A DNA stretch of 64,000 nt from Roseibium aquae (GCF_008711285.1 NZ_VXDC01000005.1:1-64000), one strand, 5' to 3'. Shown: positions 7,143 through 16,695, numbered from the stretch's first letter. Notes: generated by a model from the letters alone, not told the origin. Numbers and translations: made by a program.

Positions 7143-8323
7143 GGAGCCGCCTTCTGCGATGATGCGAGGCTGACGCGCTCGCGCAGCGCGGCCTCGACAA
7201 TCCGCGCCGATTTCTCCCAGGACAAATCATTGACAAAGGCTTCGCCGGCGGTTCTTAGCGCATCGCGCTGCTGCGGCTGCTCGAGCAGGCTTTGCAGCCT
7301 GTCCGCAATACCTTCCGGCGTGGGTTGGGCAAAGGCCATGCAGCCTTCAGGAAAGATCGCCCGCACCGTTTCGAGGTCGAGATCGACCACGGGCAGGCCG
7401 CAGGCCATCATCTCCTTGTTGACCAGCGAGTGGTTTGTGGCCGAAAAGACAACGCCGACCGCAGCCTGCCGGTAGAGCGCGGCGAGTTGCGGGCCATCCA
7501 GCACGCCGTGGTCGCGGTAACCGTATGAAACGTCCAGGTGACCGAGATCCCAGCCGAAGAAATCGACTTCGAAAGCGACGCAGCGTTCCTGAAGGATATC
7601 GAGCGCCATCAATGCCAGTTCCACGGCCCGCCGCGAGGTCACATAGCGGGCATAGAGCGCAATCCGCCCGTCGCTCCGTTTGACGGTTCCGTCCCCGGGG
7701 CCGTAGACCGATGCGTCATAGGCAAGCGGCCAGGAGACGGACCAGCGCCGGTAGCGCTCGCGCATCATCCGGTTCAGCCATTCGCCGGCACAAAGGCAAT
7801 CGAAATCGAAATGATAGGTTGCCTCGCTCAGGAGATATTCGGACCCGACGGGATAGAAGGAGGGTTCAAAATCCTGCACGAAATAGAACTTGCGGAAAAA
7901 TCCCCCCATCGCCTCAACCGGATAGCAGGTGAACCGGTCGGTCGCGATCAGCGCGTCGCCGCTTGCTTCCGGTGTTTCGCCCGAAAAGAGCTCAACCTTG
8001 CCATTGAAGGGCTGGAAATGGGTGTTGATCGTTACGCGCGCCGCCTCCCCACTTTTGTGTTCGGAGGGATTCTGGATCAGGAACGAGACACTGTGGCCGA
8101 ATTCTTCCAGATAACGGGCGATGCGGAAGATCGTCATGTGCCCGCCGGCGCCCGGTTTGAAGTCGGGAATGACGAAAGTGATGCGCAGCTGGTCGAAATC
8201 AATGCTTGCGCAGGGGGGCGCAATGCCGGCTTTCTCGTACCTGACAAAGCTGCGCAGATGGGCTACCCGTCTGAGCAGAGGTGATTTCTTTTTCTTGAAT
8301 CCTGGAAGTGTCAGATATCGCAT
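7139..8323 (-). CDS. Glycosyltransferase, WsaF-like GT4 type
   Basis: I take the ATG at 8321-8323 (MRYLTLPGFKKKKSP) as start, giving 394 residues; the frame stays open further upstream only opposite another gene. The N-terminal Rossmann domain begins LRITFVIPDFKPGAGGHMTI then FRIARYLEEFGHSVSFLI, and the C-terminal domain has FSATNHSLVNKEMMACGLPV then VDLDLETVRAIFPEG. This resembles WsaF-type (rhamno)syltransferases of S-layer glycan synthesis. It overlaps the next gene by four bases. With that GT2 enzyme it likely adds consecutive sugars to the repeat unit. Confidence 0.75.
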   Translation of the reverse strand: MRYLTLPGFKKKKSPLLRRVAHLRSFVRYEKAGIAPPCASIDFDQLRITFVIPDFKPGAGGHMTIFRIARYLEEFGHSVSFLIQNPSEHKSGEAARVTINTHFQPFNGKVELFSGETPEASGDALIATDRFTCYPVEAMGGFFRKFYFVQDFEPSFYPVGSEYLLSEATYHFDFDCLCAGEWLNRMMRERYRRWSVSWPLAYDASVYGPGDGTVKRSDGRIALYARYVTSRRAVELALMALDILQERCVAFEVDFFGWDLGHLDVSYGYRDHGVLDGPQLAALYRQAAVGVVFSATNHSLVNKEMMACGLPVVDLDLETVRAIFPEGCMAFAQPTPEGIADRLQSLLEQPQQRDALRTAGEAFVNDLSWEKSARIVEAALRERVSLASSQKAAP

Positions 8324-8485
8324 GAACAAACTGGGGCTCGATTTTTGCCGGCTGGTCCGGAAATTACCGCACCGCGCATCAATTACCGCGACCTCCCGCC
8401 TGCAACAAGGTTTATTCCCATCTGAAAGACCATTTCGCAGTTCCGAGAGGAGCGACGGAATGACGGCATCCCGAGTGTACCTTCC

Positions 8486-10003
8486 ATGAACCGGTTTTGC
8501 AGGGCCTGGTCGGCACGTTCCTTCCTGAAGCGCGCACAGGCGCTCGCCCATGCCATTGCTCCCGGCGATATTGCAACGCAGCAGCAAGCCTTGTCGCCAG
8601 TTGTTCTCACCCTCCTTTGCGAAAACGGAAGACCGCAACCGGTTTCGCACCCGCAGGTAGAAGTGCTGGCAGATGCCGACCTGACATGGCACTTCGTTGC
8701 ACGGGCCAAAGGTCGCTTTGTCGCCCGCCTGCGCGCCGGCGATCGACTTTCTCCGGAAAACATCTGTGTTCTGCTCCGGGTGCTCCTGGGTCCCGCTGCT
8801 GGCGCCGACCTCGTCTATGGGGATGCGCTCCTCGTTGATGATGCCGGGCGACCGAGCAAGCCACTGCTCAAGCCAGCCTTCGACCCGGTGCTTTTTGCTG
8901 AAATCGACTACATTGGTGACTTTGCCGTGTTTCGCCGGGAACGCCTTCTCGAGCAACTGGAAAAAGAGTTCGACGACGAAGCTGCATCTTTCAGGGCCGT
9001 TCTGGATGGTTATTGCGAGAGGATTGACGAGTACAGGATCTTGCATTTGCCCTATCCGCTGATTGCAACGCGCGCAGGACCTGTCCGGCGGACACCTCGG
9101 GCAAAGGCGAGTTCGAAAAGAGACGGGTTGGCGCCGCCGGTCAATGTGATCATTCCCAGCCGTAACGGATACGAACTCATCCGGAGGACCTTGACCGGCG
9201 TGTTTGAGAAAACCGATTACCCCGCGCTTCGCGTCCACGTGGTTGACAACGGCTCGGACGACGCAAAGGTTCTCGATCTTTACAAAGAGATGTCCTATCG
9301 GTTCTCGAATTTCACCTACTCGGTCAAGATGGAGCCCTTCAACTTCTCTCGCTCGGTCAATCGGGGTCTCTCAGCCCTTCCGAACGGGCATGTGCTTCTA
9401 CTTAACAACGACATCGAGGTGATCGAGCCTGATTGGCTGAAAGAAATGGTCGCCTGCCTTTCCTATGACGGCGTGGGCATAGTCGGAGCCAAACTGCTCT
9501 ACCCGGACGAGCGTTTGCAGCACGCAGGTGTGATTGTCGGCATGGGGCAGCTTGCGAGCCACTGGTACTACAAGCTTCCGCGCGACACAGGTGGCCATTT
9601 CGACCGGTTGAAGGCACGCAATTCGATGGTTTGCGTGACCGGAGCGGTGATGCTGATTTCTGAGGCTTGCAGACAGACAGTCGGACTGATGGACGAGGAG
9701 AACTTTGCCGTAGCCTATAACGACGTCGACTATTGCATGCGTGCCTATCGCGCCGGATTTCGCGCCGTCTGGACACCTTATGCGGAAATCATTCATCACG
9801 AATCTGTCAGCCGCCGAAAGGACCGAAGCCGGGAACGAAGGCTCCAATTCGGTCGGGAGAAAGAGGCTTTGAAGCGACTGCACAATACAGAGGTTTTTGA
9901 AGACCCTGCCTATAGCCCTTGGCTCAGCAAGCGTCCTGGGCGTTTTCGACTTCGCCAACATTCAGGCATTCCCGGTCCGCGTACCTGGTGGAATCAAATC
10001 TAG
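8486..10003 (+). CDS. Glycosyltransferase family 2 with N-terminal extension
   Basis: This 505-residue protein has two parts. Residues 1-200 look like a degenerate GT-A-like domain (CENGRPQPVSHPQVEVLADA, DLVYGDALLVDDAG). Residues 213-460 form a standard GT2 domain: PVNVIIPSRNGYELIRRTLT, VHVVDNGSDD, the LLLNNDIEVIEPDWL DxD region, TGAVMLIS and the YNDVDYCMRAYRAG catalytic region. Such double-domain proteins are common O-antigen and rhamnan glycosyltransferases. It is transcribed away from the gene at 7139-8323, with a 162-bp divergent spacer (8324-8485). It ends 47 bp before a convergent gene. Confidence 0.82.
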   Translation: MNRFCRAWSARSFLKRAQALAHAIAPGDIATQQQALSPVVLTLLCENGRPQPVSHPQVEVLADADLTWHFVARAKGRFVARLRAGDRLSPENICVLLRVLLGPAAGADLVYGDALLVDDAGRPSKPLLKPAFDPVLFAEIDYIGDFAVFRRERLLEQLEKEFDDEAASFRAVLDGYCERIDEYRILHLPYPLIATRAGPVRRTPRAKASSKRDGLAPPVNVIIPSRNGYELIRRTLTGVFEKTDYPALRVHVVDNGSDDAKVLDLYKEMSYRFSNFTYSVKMEPFNFSRSVNRGLSALPNGHVLLLNNDIEVIEPDWLKEMVACLSYDGVGIVGAKLLYPDERLQHAGVIVGMGQLASHWYYKLPRDTGGHFDRLKARNSMVCVTGAVMLISEACRQTVGLMDEENFAVAYNDVDYCMRAYRAGFRAVWTPYAEIIHHESVSRRKDRSRERRLQFGREKEALKRLHNTEVFEDPAYSPWLSKRPGRFRLRQHSGIPGPRTWWNQI

Positions 10004-10050
10004 CCACCTATCACCCCAATCTTGGACCCGCACCACCTGACCGGTCATCG

Positions 10051-11163
10051 TCACTCCTGCAGGAGGCCCAGCGTGCCGCACAAGAGCCGCGCCAGGGTGG
10101 CATGGTCGCCCAGTTCCCGGCTGCGGCTGATCTGCGCTTTCGCCAGATCGCGCATCCGGTTCCGGTCGGCGGCCAGGCTCGCGATCGCCGCCTGCACGGC
10201 CTCCGGCGCGTGATCGACCAGCAGTCCGGTCGCCTCATGCCGCACCGCCTCGACAAAGGGCGCCGTGCGGGTGTAGATCCCCGCAGCCCCGACCATGGCA
10301 TGCTGGTGGAACTTGAGGTTGGACCGGCCGTCATTGACCGGGTTGGGGGCATAAGGGGCGAGGCCAATGTGAAATCTCTGCCTCGACAGCCAAGTCTGAA
10401 AGCGGGGGAAAAACATATCCCCGATATGCCGGACCTGGGGACCGGAGGGGATCAGCGCCTCACCGGATTTTCCCAGAAGCGTGGTGAGGTGCAGGGCCTG
10501 ATCGGCCTCCAGCGCCGCGCGCACGCCGGGCAGAACGCCCCGGAAATCGGAGCGGTGGGTGCTGGTGCCCAAAAACACTATCCTCACGGGGTCTGGCTTC
10601 GCGAAATGGTCGAGATCCGAGACCGGTGACAGGTGTGCGGGATCGAGTTTCACGCAGGCCTTATCGCTCATGCGTGCAAGGATCTGATGGCTCGGGGCAT
10701 AGACCGTGCCGATCAGCGGCATCAGACGGGTCACGTGCGTGTCGAGGAAATGGCGGACCCGGTTCCGGTAATCCTCGCTCAGATCCGTGTCTGCAACCAT
10801 GGCCCACATGTCGTCATCGATCAGATACCCGATGCGATGTCCCCGACCCGCCACCTCTTGCAGCAGGGTCAAGTCCGTGTCGGTGGTGTAGCGAACGACC
10901 AGAAAGGCCGTGTGCCCTGTCTCGCCATGGCTGAGTTTCAAAATGTGCTTGCCCGCCCGCCGGACCGTCACGCCAAGCTCGCTGAGGTCGTCCGTGAGCA
11001 CACCGACATAGTGGTACATCGTGGGAAGCGCCCGTTTGGGCCGGCCCCGGATGTGGTCCAGGGTCGAACTGAGAAAATCGCGCAAAATCAAGGGCCGACA
11101 ACGCCTGCGTGGAACCAAGTGTGTGACATGGTTCCGTATCCCACAGCACGGGCGCAACGGCAA
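10051..11163 (-). CDS. Glycosyltransferase (GT4-like), divergent
   Basis: The frame encodes 370 residues from the ATG at 11163. A later ATG at 11019 (MYHYVGVLTDDLSELG) or an intermediate TTG may be the true start, because the first 48 residues look non-conserved and arginine-rich. The recognisable part is a GT-B C-terminal half: VRIVFLGTSTHRSDFRGVLP, QVRHIGDMFFPRFQTWL, then GLAPYAPNPVNDGRSNLKF with HQHAMVGAAGIYTR and EAVRHEATGLLVDH. It lacks a clear classical E-x(7)-E motif, the corresponding region being RSNLKFHQHAMVG. Related proteins annotate as family 1/4 glycosyltransferases. The role is presumably in polysaccharide assembly. Confidence 0.65.
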   Translation of the reverse strand: MPLRPCCGIRNHVTHLVPRRRCRPLILRDFLSSTLDHIRGRPKRALPTMYHYVGVLTDDLSELGVTVRRAGKHILKLSHGETGHTAFLVVRYTTDTDLTLLQEVAGRGHRIGYLIDDDMWAMVADTDLSEDYRNRVRHFLDTHVTRLMPLIGTVYAPSHQILARMSDKACVKLDPAHLSPVSDLDHFAKPDPVRIVFLGTSTHRSDFRGVLPGVRAALEADQALHLTTLLGKSGEALIPSGPQVRHIGDMFFPRFQTWLSRQRFHIGLAPYAPNPVNDGRSNLKFHQHAMVGAAGIYTRTAPFVEAVRHEATGLLVDHAPEAVQAAIASLAADRNRMRDLAKAQISRSRELGDHATLARLLCGTLGLLQE

Positions 11164-11416
11164 TGCATCCGGATCTGCTGATGGATGGTTTGCGGCCGAT
11201 GCGTTGCCAGGGGCGGTCCGCGCCGGGGCGCCATGGTGCTCACAAGAGAGCGGTCACGTGACCCTGACAAAAGGCCTTGAACCAAGACCCTCACCGCCAA
11301 ATCTGACATGGTCATAACCCCCTTGCGGTTCAGTACGTACATTAACCTGGCATTAGTCCAACTTCGTAATTCTGAAAATATATTGGGATGCCGCTGCGCG
11401 AGCTTGTGGGGATTGC

Positions 11417-13786
11417 ATGAATATCCGTCAAACCAATTTGGCAACGTCTTTGTCTTTGGCGTTCCTCTTTGTCGGCCTGGTCGCCTATGAGTTCACCGTT
11501 CTGCTTCGTGAAAAAGGCCAGCAACAGGCCACCGCCGGTATCGTGGAGACAGGCAGCGTCCTGAACCAGGGCACCATCGAGCTGTCCCTGGAGCGGTCGG
11601 TGATGCAGGTGACCTTGAACCTGCCCGATCCGATTGCTCCCCCGTTTCGGGCCCTGATCGAGCAACAGCGGTCTGTCTTTGCGGACAGTCTTGCGCAAAC
11701 CCGTACCCTTCTGGCCAGCATCGACATCGATCCTGAAACCGTCACGTCCGCCCTCGGGGCGCTGAGCGCGGCGGAGCAGGAGATTGCCGACATCCGCCGC
11801 CGCGCGGACGCCCTTCTGGCCCGCCCGCGGGACGAGCGAAATCCGGAGGACATCGAAGCCCTGCCAAACGCCCTTAAGGGCGCCATCGTTGAATTGTCGG
11901 CTGTTCCCTCGTTGCTCCGCAGCGATGGCATGCGCGTTTCCAGCCGCTTGCAAACCCTGTTGGACATTCAGGCCCAGGCCTGGGCGGTGCGCGAATTCGG
12001 CGGTCAGGAGCGGACCTATCTGGCCATCGCGACAGCCAGTGGCGAACCGATGTCCGCCGCAAGGCGCAGCGAAATGAAGCAGCTTCACAATCGTGCGGCG
12101 ACGTCCATGCTCCGGCTGAAGGCGCTCGGGCAGTTCGACGGTCTGAGTGAAACGGTAAAAAGTCAAATTGCAGATCTGGAGACGGGGTACTTTCAGGACT
12201 ACCGGGCGCTTCGGGAAGCCCTCTTGAACCACGACACAAGCGAGGGGCCCTACCCGGTCTCGTTTGAGGACTTCTTTTCACGGTCCACCTCTGCCCTCGA
12301 TCTGGCTGTCGATCTTTCGATCCAGGCCGGAGACCAGACAAAGGCGTTCCTGGATGAGTACAATCGGAGTTTCTGGACCCGCTTGATCGCCTTTTCCGGC
12401 TTGCTGGTGCTTGTCGTGATGGTGTGCGGTTGGCAGTTGTATTTCAGTCAGGTTCAGGTCTCCGGCCGTCTGTCCCGCCTTGCGGAGCAAATGCGGCGGC
12501 TCGCCTCCGGCGATACCCAGATCGACAGTGGGGATCAGAACCGGCGCGACGAGATCGGCGACATGGCCCGCGCCTTTCATGTCTTCAAGACCAACGCCCT
12601 TGAACGGGTCGCCCTGGAACGGCGCGCCGTCGAGGAACGCGACCGCGAACGCCAGCGGCAAACCCATATGGAACACGTGATCCGGAACTTTTCCGGATCA
12701 CTGGAAACCGCGACCGGGCAGGTGAGCGAGCAGGCGCACGCCCTGCTGGATACGTCCAAGCGACTCAACACGGCCGCCGAGACCGCGACGGGCCATGCCG
12801 TCAATGCCGATCAGGCGACCGGGTCGGCGGCCTCCGGTGTTGAAACGGCGGCCGCCGCTGCCGAACAGCTTGCCATCTCGATCACCGGGATCGCCGATCA
12901 GACGCAAAAGGCCCAGGACCGGATGCGGTCGGCCGCCTTGCGGTCCCAGGCGTCCAATGAGCAGGTCAGACTCCTGACCAGCTCGGTCGATCGCATCGGG
13001 GCCGTGGTCAAGCTGATCAGCGATATCGCCCAACAAACCAACCTTCTGGCGCTCAATGCAACGATCGAGGCTGCCCGGGCCGGGGAAGCCGGCCGCGGGT
13101 TCGCCGTTGTGGCCAACGAAGTCAAGGCGCTGGCCAGCCAGACCGCGCGCGCGACCGATGAAATCAGTTCTCAAATCGCGGATATCCAGACCTCGACCCA
13201 CACCACGGTGGCCTCGATCGAGGAAGTCTCGCACGCTGTCGAGGATATCCAGCAGCTGACCATCGGGATCGCCGAAGCGATCGAGCAGCAAAAAAACGCC
13301 ACGAGGGAGATCGCGGAATCGGTTTCTTCCGCCTCGGCCGGGGCCGCAACCGTGCTGACAAGTGTCCAGTCCGTGACCGGCGCGATCACCACGACCAATG
13401 AGGAAGCCAATACGGTCCGAAACGCGGCGAGCGTCTTGACGACGGCGACCCGCAACATGGCGGATGAGGTTGATACGTTCCTGAAGAAGGTCTCTGAAGA
13501 TGTCACCCAGCGCCGGAATGCGCTCAGAATTGCCTTGAGTGAAGTGGCCATCGTCAACGCCGGCGGAGCGCGTCAGAACGCCCAGTTCGTCAACATCAGC
13601 AAAACGGGCGCGCGCCTGAAAAACGTGAGTTCGCTGGCAGCAGGTCAGGCGCTGGTTCTCGAATTGTCGAATTACCAGAAGGTCACCTGCAAGGTTGTCC
13701 GGCAGACGGAGGACGATGTCGCCGTTCAGTTCGACGTGCCCTTAAGCGATTCCGATTTTGATCAATTGACCGTTCAAGCCGCCTAG
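11417..13786 (+). CDS. Methyl-accepting chemotaxis protein with C-terminal PilZ domain
   Basis: The 789-residue receptor has TM1 near residues 8-30 and a mostly helical periplasmic domain up to about residue 318. TM2 ([20 protein letters not shown]) lies near 322-343. A HAMP domain follows with [16 protein letters not shown]. The cytoplasmic signalling domain's hairpin tip reads [20 protein letters not shown] then [11 protein letters not shown]. Instead of ending there, residues ~698-789 form a PilZ-like domain ([29 protein letters not shown]). Such MCP-PilZ fusions are typical of alphaproteobacteria and may link chemotaxis to cyclic-di-GMP. The exact RxxxR arginine pair is not clear, so c-di-GMP binding is unproven. 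No chemotaxis operon is nearby. A GGGGA ribosome-binding site precedes the ATG. Confidence 0.9.
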   Translation: MNIRQTNLATSLSLAFLFVGLVAYEFTVLLREKGQQQATAGIVETGSVLNQGTIELSLERSVMQVTLNLPDPIAPPFRALIEQQRSVFADSLAQTRTLLASIDIDPETVTSALGALSAAEQEIADIRRRADALLARPRDERNPEDIEALPNALKGAIVELSAVPSLLRSDGMRVSSRLQTLLDIQAQAWAVREFGGQERTYLAIATASGEPMSAARRSEMKQLHNRAATSMLRLKALGQFDGLSETVKSQIADLETGYFQDYRALREALLNHDTSEGPYPVSFEDFFSRSTSALDLAVDLSIQAGDQTKAFLDEYNRSFWTRLIAFSGLLVLVVMVCGWQLYFSQVQVSGRLSRLAEQMRRLASGDTQIDSGDQNRRDEIGDMARAFHVFKTNALERVALERRAVEERDRERQRQTHMEHVIRNFSGSLETATGQVSEQAHALLDTSKRLNTAAETATGHAVNADQATGSAASGVETAAAAAEQLAISITGIADQTQKAQDRMRSAALRSQASNEQVRLLTSSVDRIGAVVKLISDIAQQTNLLALNATIEAARAGEAGRGFAVVANEVKALASQTARATDEISSQIADIQTSTHTTVASIEEVSHAVEDIQQLTIGIAEAIEQQKNATREIAESVSSASAGAATVLTSVQSVTGAITTTNEEANTVRNAASVLTTATRNMADEVDTFLKKVSEDVTQRRNALRIALSEVAIVNAGGARQNAQFVNISKTGARLKNVSSLAAGQALVLELSNYQKVTCKVVRQTEDDVAVQFDVPLSDSDFDQLTVQAA

Positions 13787-13787
13787 A

Positions 13788-13831
13788 GCAATTTCAGTAA
13801 AAGTTGGAGACTTTTACGCTCGCGAAATTGC
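13788..13831. repeat. Nested palindromic repeat unit
   Basis: The outer arms GCAATTTC (13788-13795) and GAAATTGC (13824-13831) enclose an inner hairpin, GTAAAAGT (13797-13804) and ACTTTTAC (13810-13817). It begins one base after the chemoreceptor stop codon. The structure may act as a 3' stabiliser or weak terminator, and it looks like a member of a dispersed palindromic family. Confidence 0.6.
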
Positions 13832-13846
13832 GTAAAAACAGGAACA

Positions 13847-13888
13847 TAGAGCATTTCAAGTGATTCAGCTTTCACGAGAAATGCTCTA
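13847..13888. repeat. Second palindromic repeat unit
   Basis: Perfect 11-bp arms (TAGAGCATTTC and GAAATGCTCTA) surround a 20-nt loop. It lies 15 bp after the previous palindrome and has the related core GCA(A)TTTC, so the pair forms a compound element in the gap between the chemoreceptor and the convergent flippase gene. The remaining 13889-13986 contains nothing else recognisable. Confidence 0.6.
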
Positions 13889-13986
13889 GATCAGCCGGCG
13901 ATCCGCCTGGCGCGGTTTCTTCCCAAAACGGATCGGTTCTTGAGTTGCCGGCTTTGGGTGTTTTCCAAAACGCCCGATGCGCGGGA

Positions 13987-15483
13987 TCAGCGGGCGAGCA
14001 GCCGCAGGAGGGCGATCCCGGGCCGGGCGATGCGCTGCGGCAGGACGCCCGACACGTTCGCCGCGATCCCGTCGATCTCCGCGCGCTCGATACAGCCGAA
14101 CAGGCGCAGTGCGGCGAGATAGACCGCCCCGCCCGCGGCGATGGCACCGGTCAGGCCGGTCCATGTCTGATCGATCTGGTGCAGGGTCAGCGCGGCCGCC
14201 AGCGCGCAGCACAGGCCGGCGGCCAGGATCCGCGCCAGGCTTGCAAGGGGCGGCGCGATCTTGAGCGCGGTCCAGCAAAATGCCAGCAGCCAGGCAAACC
14301 ACATGAAATGGACCAGCAGGCGGGCGACGGCGGCTCCCTCCGTCTCGTGGAAGGGCACCAGCACGAGCAGCAGTGCGATCGAAACGGCCGCCGTCACCGG
14401 CGAGGCCAGAAGATACATGTCCGTGCGTTCGAATGCATTGATGATGTGCGAGGGGATCACCGAAAGGGCCGTCAGGATCGAGGCCAGAAGCACGATGCCG
14501 GCCGGGCCGACCGCGGGCTGAAACTGCGTCCCGAACAGGAGCGGCAGCAGGGCCGGCATGACGGCGAAGCCGCCGAGGCAGATCGGCAGGATCAGCATGC
14601 TCATCCAGCGGAACACGCGGCTGTAGGTGGCCCGGATCTGGTCCATGTTACCGCGGTCCCGGTGAAAGCCGATATGCGGTGTGAGCCCGGCCACCATCTG
14701 CGAGGGCAACTGGACGACCAGGGCGGCCAGGGACAGGCCGACGGCATAGTATCCGGTCACGGTGGCAGTGAAAAACAGGCTCAGGAACAGGATTTCGATC
14801 CGGCCCCAGACGAGGGCACCGATCACTTCGGAGATCCAGCTGTTGCGGGCGTGGGTCTTCATTTTCTCGGTCATGACCGGAGGCCTCTGGCCCTTGCGCC
14901 CGCGCGCATAATGCCAGAACCGCAGCGCCTGGGGGACATGCCGGGCGACATAGCCCAGGAGCGCGCCGGCGGCGCCGAAGGTCCATGCGCCAAGCGCGAC
15001 CAGCGGCAACTGGAGCAGGCAGCCCCAGAAGGCCAGTTTCGTCGTCTCCTTGAACCGGTCCAGGCCGCGGGCGGCGGCCATGGCCTGGGCGGCGAGGGTA
15101 AAGGCGGCGGCAAGGGCGGCGGTCACGGCCCAGAAACTGGCCGGATAGGCATCGGGCGCCTCTTGCGGCAGCAGGCCGTAGGCCAGAAGGCCCGCGCAGA
15201 ACAGGATCAAGGGTGGAGTGAACCGCCAGGCCGCCGTCCGCGCCAGGCCGCCGCCGGGACAGCCGTCCTCGTCGAACCGCTTGCTGTAGCGCAGCAAAAC
15301 CGCGCTGGAGCCGAAATTGACAACCATGCTGCCTGTCATCGTCAGCCAGATGGCAAAGGCGACGACGCCCGCGCCTTCGGGCCCGAGCAGGCGGGCGACG
15401 ATGACGCTGCTGGCGAACCCCGAGATCAGGGAAGCGGCCGCCGCCAGGGTGCTGAAGACGGCGGACCCGAGAAGGCTTTTCAT
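13987..15483 (-). CDS. Wzx-type polysaccharide flippase (MOP superfamily)
   Basis: I start at the ATG at 15481-15483 (MKSLLGSAVFSTLAAAASL), giving 498 residues. The protein is a run of 12-14 hydrophobic helices typical of Wzx/RfbX/MurJ-like flippases. The N-terminal SGFASSVIVARLLGPEGAGV is the conserved polysaccharide-synthesis signature, followed by WLTMTGSMVVNFGSSAVLLR. It moves lipid-linked repeat units from the cytoplasmic to the periplasmic face of the inner membrane. It lies 63 bp downstream of the endoglucanase gene on the same strand, so the two are probably co-transcribed. It is the only flippase candidate in the locus. Confidence 0.88.
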   Translation of the reverse strand: MKSLLGSAVFSTLAAAASLISGFASSVIVARLLGPEGAGVVAFAIWLTMTGSMVVNFGSSAVLLRYSKRFDEDGCPGGGLARTAAWRFTPPLILFCAGLLAYGLLPQEAPDAYPASFWAVTAALAAAFTLAAQAMAAARGLDRFKETTKLAFWGCLLQLPLVALGAWTFGAAGALLGYVARHVPQALRFWHYARGRKGQRPPVMTEKMKTHARNSWISEVIGALVWGRIEILFLSLFFTATVTGYYAVGLSLAALVVQLPSQMVAGLTPHIGFHRDRGNMDQIRATYSRVFRWMSMLILPICLGGFAVMPALLPLLFGTQFQPAVGPAGIVLLASILTALSVIPSHIINAFERTDMYLLASPVTAAVSIALLLVLVPFHETEGAAVARLLVHFMWFAWLLAFCWTALKIAPPLASLARILAAGLCCALAAALTLHQIDQTWTGLTGAIAAGGAVYLAALRLFGCIERAEIDGIAANVSGVLPQRIARPGIALLRLLAR

Positions 15484-15546
15484 GTCAGCGGCCCCCCGCG
15501 GCCGCGCCGCCGAAGAGATGAAATCCGGCGGACGCTGTTGGCACAC

Positions 15547-16614
15547 TCATTGGACGGCACAGGCAAGCCCGCTGTTGGCCCTGAAGGAGGGAAGCAGCGC
15601 GCGCATCTGCGGGGTGTCTTCAAGCCCGCGCGGGCCCTCGGGGCCATCCGGGTCCTGCGGCTGGATGGACAGGGGGTAGCCGGTCCACCATTCCCCGGCG
15701 GCCCAGGCGGCCCAGCCGATCCAGGCATCGCCGCGTCCATCTACATAGGCGGTCACCTGCTTCAGCCCTTCCAGGCAATCAGGGGAGTCCGATCCGCCGA
15801 ATTCCCCGAGAAACCCCTGGAAACCATGGTCCACCAGCCAGCCGGTCACCTTGTCCAGCGCCGCGATCGCGTCGTCCGTCCGGGGGCAGGTGGTGTCCTT
15901 CCCGGAGAAGTTCCGGTCCAGATACTGATGAAAGTCGAACACGAAATAGCCAAGCGGATCGGCGACCCCGGTCATCACCTGCGCGTTCGATCCGCCCTCC
16001 TGGCTGGCGAACCAGTGGGACGCGCCGGTCCAGATCGTGCCCGGCACCATGATGAGGTTGTTTGCCCCGGTCTCCCGGATCGCGGCGATGGCCGCGTTTG
16101 CGGCGGCAAGCCATGTGGCCGCGGTGAGGCCTTCGGGTTCGTTGTTCAGCAGGAATATCACGTCCTCCCGATCCGCGTAGCGGGGCGCCAGCCGGCGCCA
16201 CAGGTCGGCCAGCGCCTCGATGGGAACCGCAGGGGTTCCGATCTTGCCGTCATGGTATCCGCCGTAATTGTGCGGATCCAGGATAACGGTCAGCCCATGG
16301 CTGGTTGCCTGACGCACAGCCTCATCGAGATGTCCGAATTCCGTCTCGTCCAGCGGGCCGAACAGGTCTTGCTGAACCCGTTCCCACCGGAACGGCAAGC
16401 GGACCACATTGATGTTGCGCTCCGCCAGCGCGGCGAATGTGGCGCCAGAGGGAAACTTGTGGCTGCGGCCGTAAACACCGGGAAGATGCTTTTCGCCAAA
16501 CTCTCCGCCAGCGACATTCGCGCCGCGCAGGCACTGATGATAGGTCATGGCGGCGGCGGCGGGCATGGTCATGAGGCCGATATGCAGCAGCATCATGAAA
16601 TATCTGTAGACCAT
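15547..16614 (-). CDS. Secreted glycoside hydrolase family 5 (endoglucanase-like)
   Basis: From the ATG at 16612-16614 the protein is 355 residues with a signal peptide MVYRYFMMLLHIGLMTMPAA cleaved near AAA-MTY. The mature part is a GH5 barrel: GANVAGGEFG, NVVRLPFRWERVQ, VILDPHNYGGY, the acid/base glutamate in LLNNEPEG, VFDFHQYLD, and the nucleophile glutamate in GFLGEFGGSDSP. Endoglucanases and mannanases of this kind in export loci trim or release the polymer; the substrate cannot be told from the sequence. GGAG sits five bases before the chosen ATG. The start codon lies inside the first unit of a five-copy 17-bp tandem repeat, which is unusual. Confidence 0.85.
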   Translation of the reverse strand: MVYRYFMMLLHIGLMTMPAAAAMTYHQCLRGANVAGGEFGEKHLPGVYGRSHKFPSGATFAALAERNINVVRLPFRWERVQQDLFGPLDETEFGHLDEAVRQATSHGLTVILDPHNYGGYHDGKIGTPAVPIEALADLWRRLAPRYADREDVIFLLNNEPEGLTAATWLAAANAAIAAIRETGANNLIMVPGTIWTGASHWFASQEGGSNAQVMTGVADPLGYFVFDFHQYLDRNFSGKDTTCPRTDDAIAALDKVTGWLVDHGFQGFLGEFGGSDSPDCLEGLKQVTAYVDGRGDAWIGWAAWAAGEWWTGYPLSIQPQDPDGPEGPRGLEDTPQMRALLPSFRANSGLACAVQ

Positions 16615-16695
16615 GTTTCTCCGTGGACCATGTTTTTCTGGCGACCATGTTTTTCTGGCGATCATGTTTTTCTGCCGATCATGTCTTTCTATCGA
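16611..16695. repeat. Five tandem 17-bp repeats across the GH5 start codon
   Basis: Five contiguous 17-bp units begin at 16611, 16628, 16645, 16662 and 16679. Units 2 and 3 are identical (CCATGTTTTTCTGGCGA); units 4 and 5 start TCATG and differ at one to four positions. Because every unit contains CAT, each supplies an ATG on the minus strand. As 17 is not a multiple of three, successive ATGs fall in different frames. The unit nearest the gene carries the real start. Confidence 0.9.

Noticed and set aside
7139-9238. A 699-codon open frame extending the WsaF-like gene upstream
   Set aside because: Beyond 8323 it runs opposite the GT2 gene at 8486-10003 and has low-complexity, unrelated content. 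The ATG at 8323 with a conserved N-terminus is the credible start.
11342-11356. CtrA box upstream of the chemoreceptor
   Set aside because: TTAA-CCTGGCA-TTAG is one base off the consensus; too weak to list as a feature alone.
13960-13990. Shared AAAACGCCCGATGCGC motif here and near 18304-18319
   Set aside because: A single 16-base match in GC-rich DNA, in unrelated contexts, without inverted arms; probably coincidence or minor duplication.
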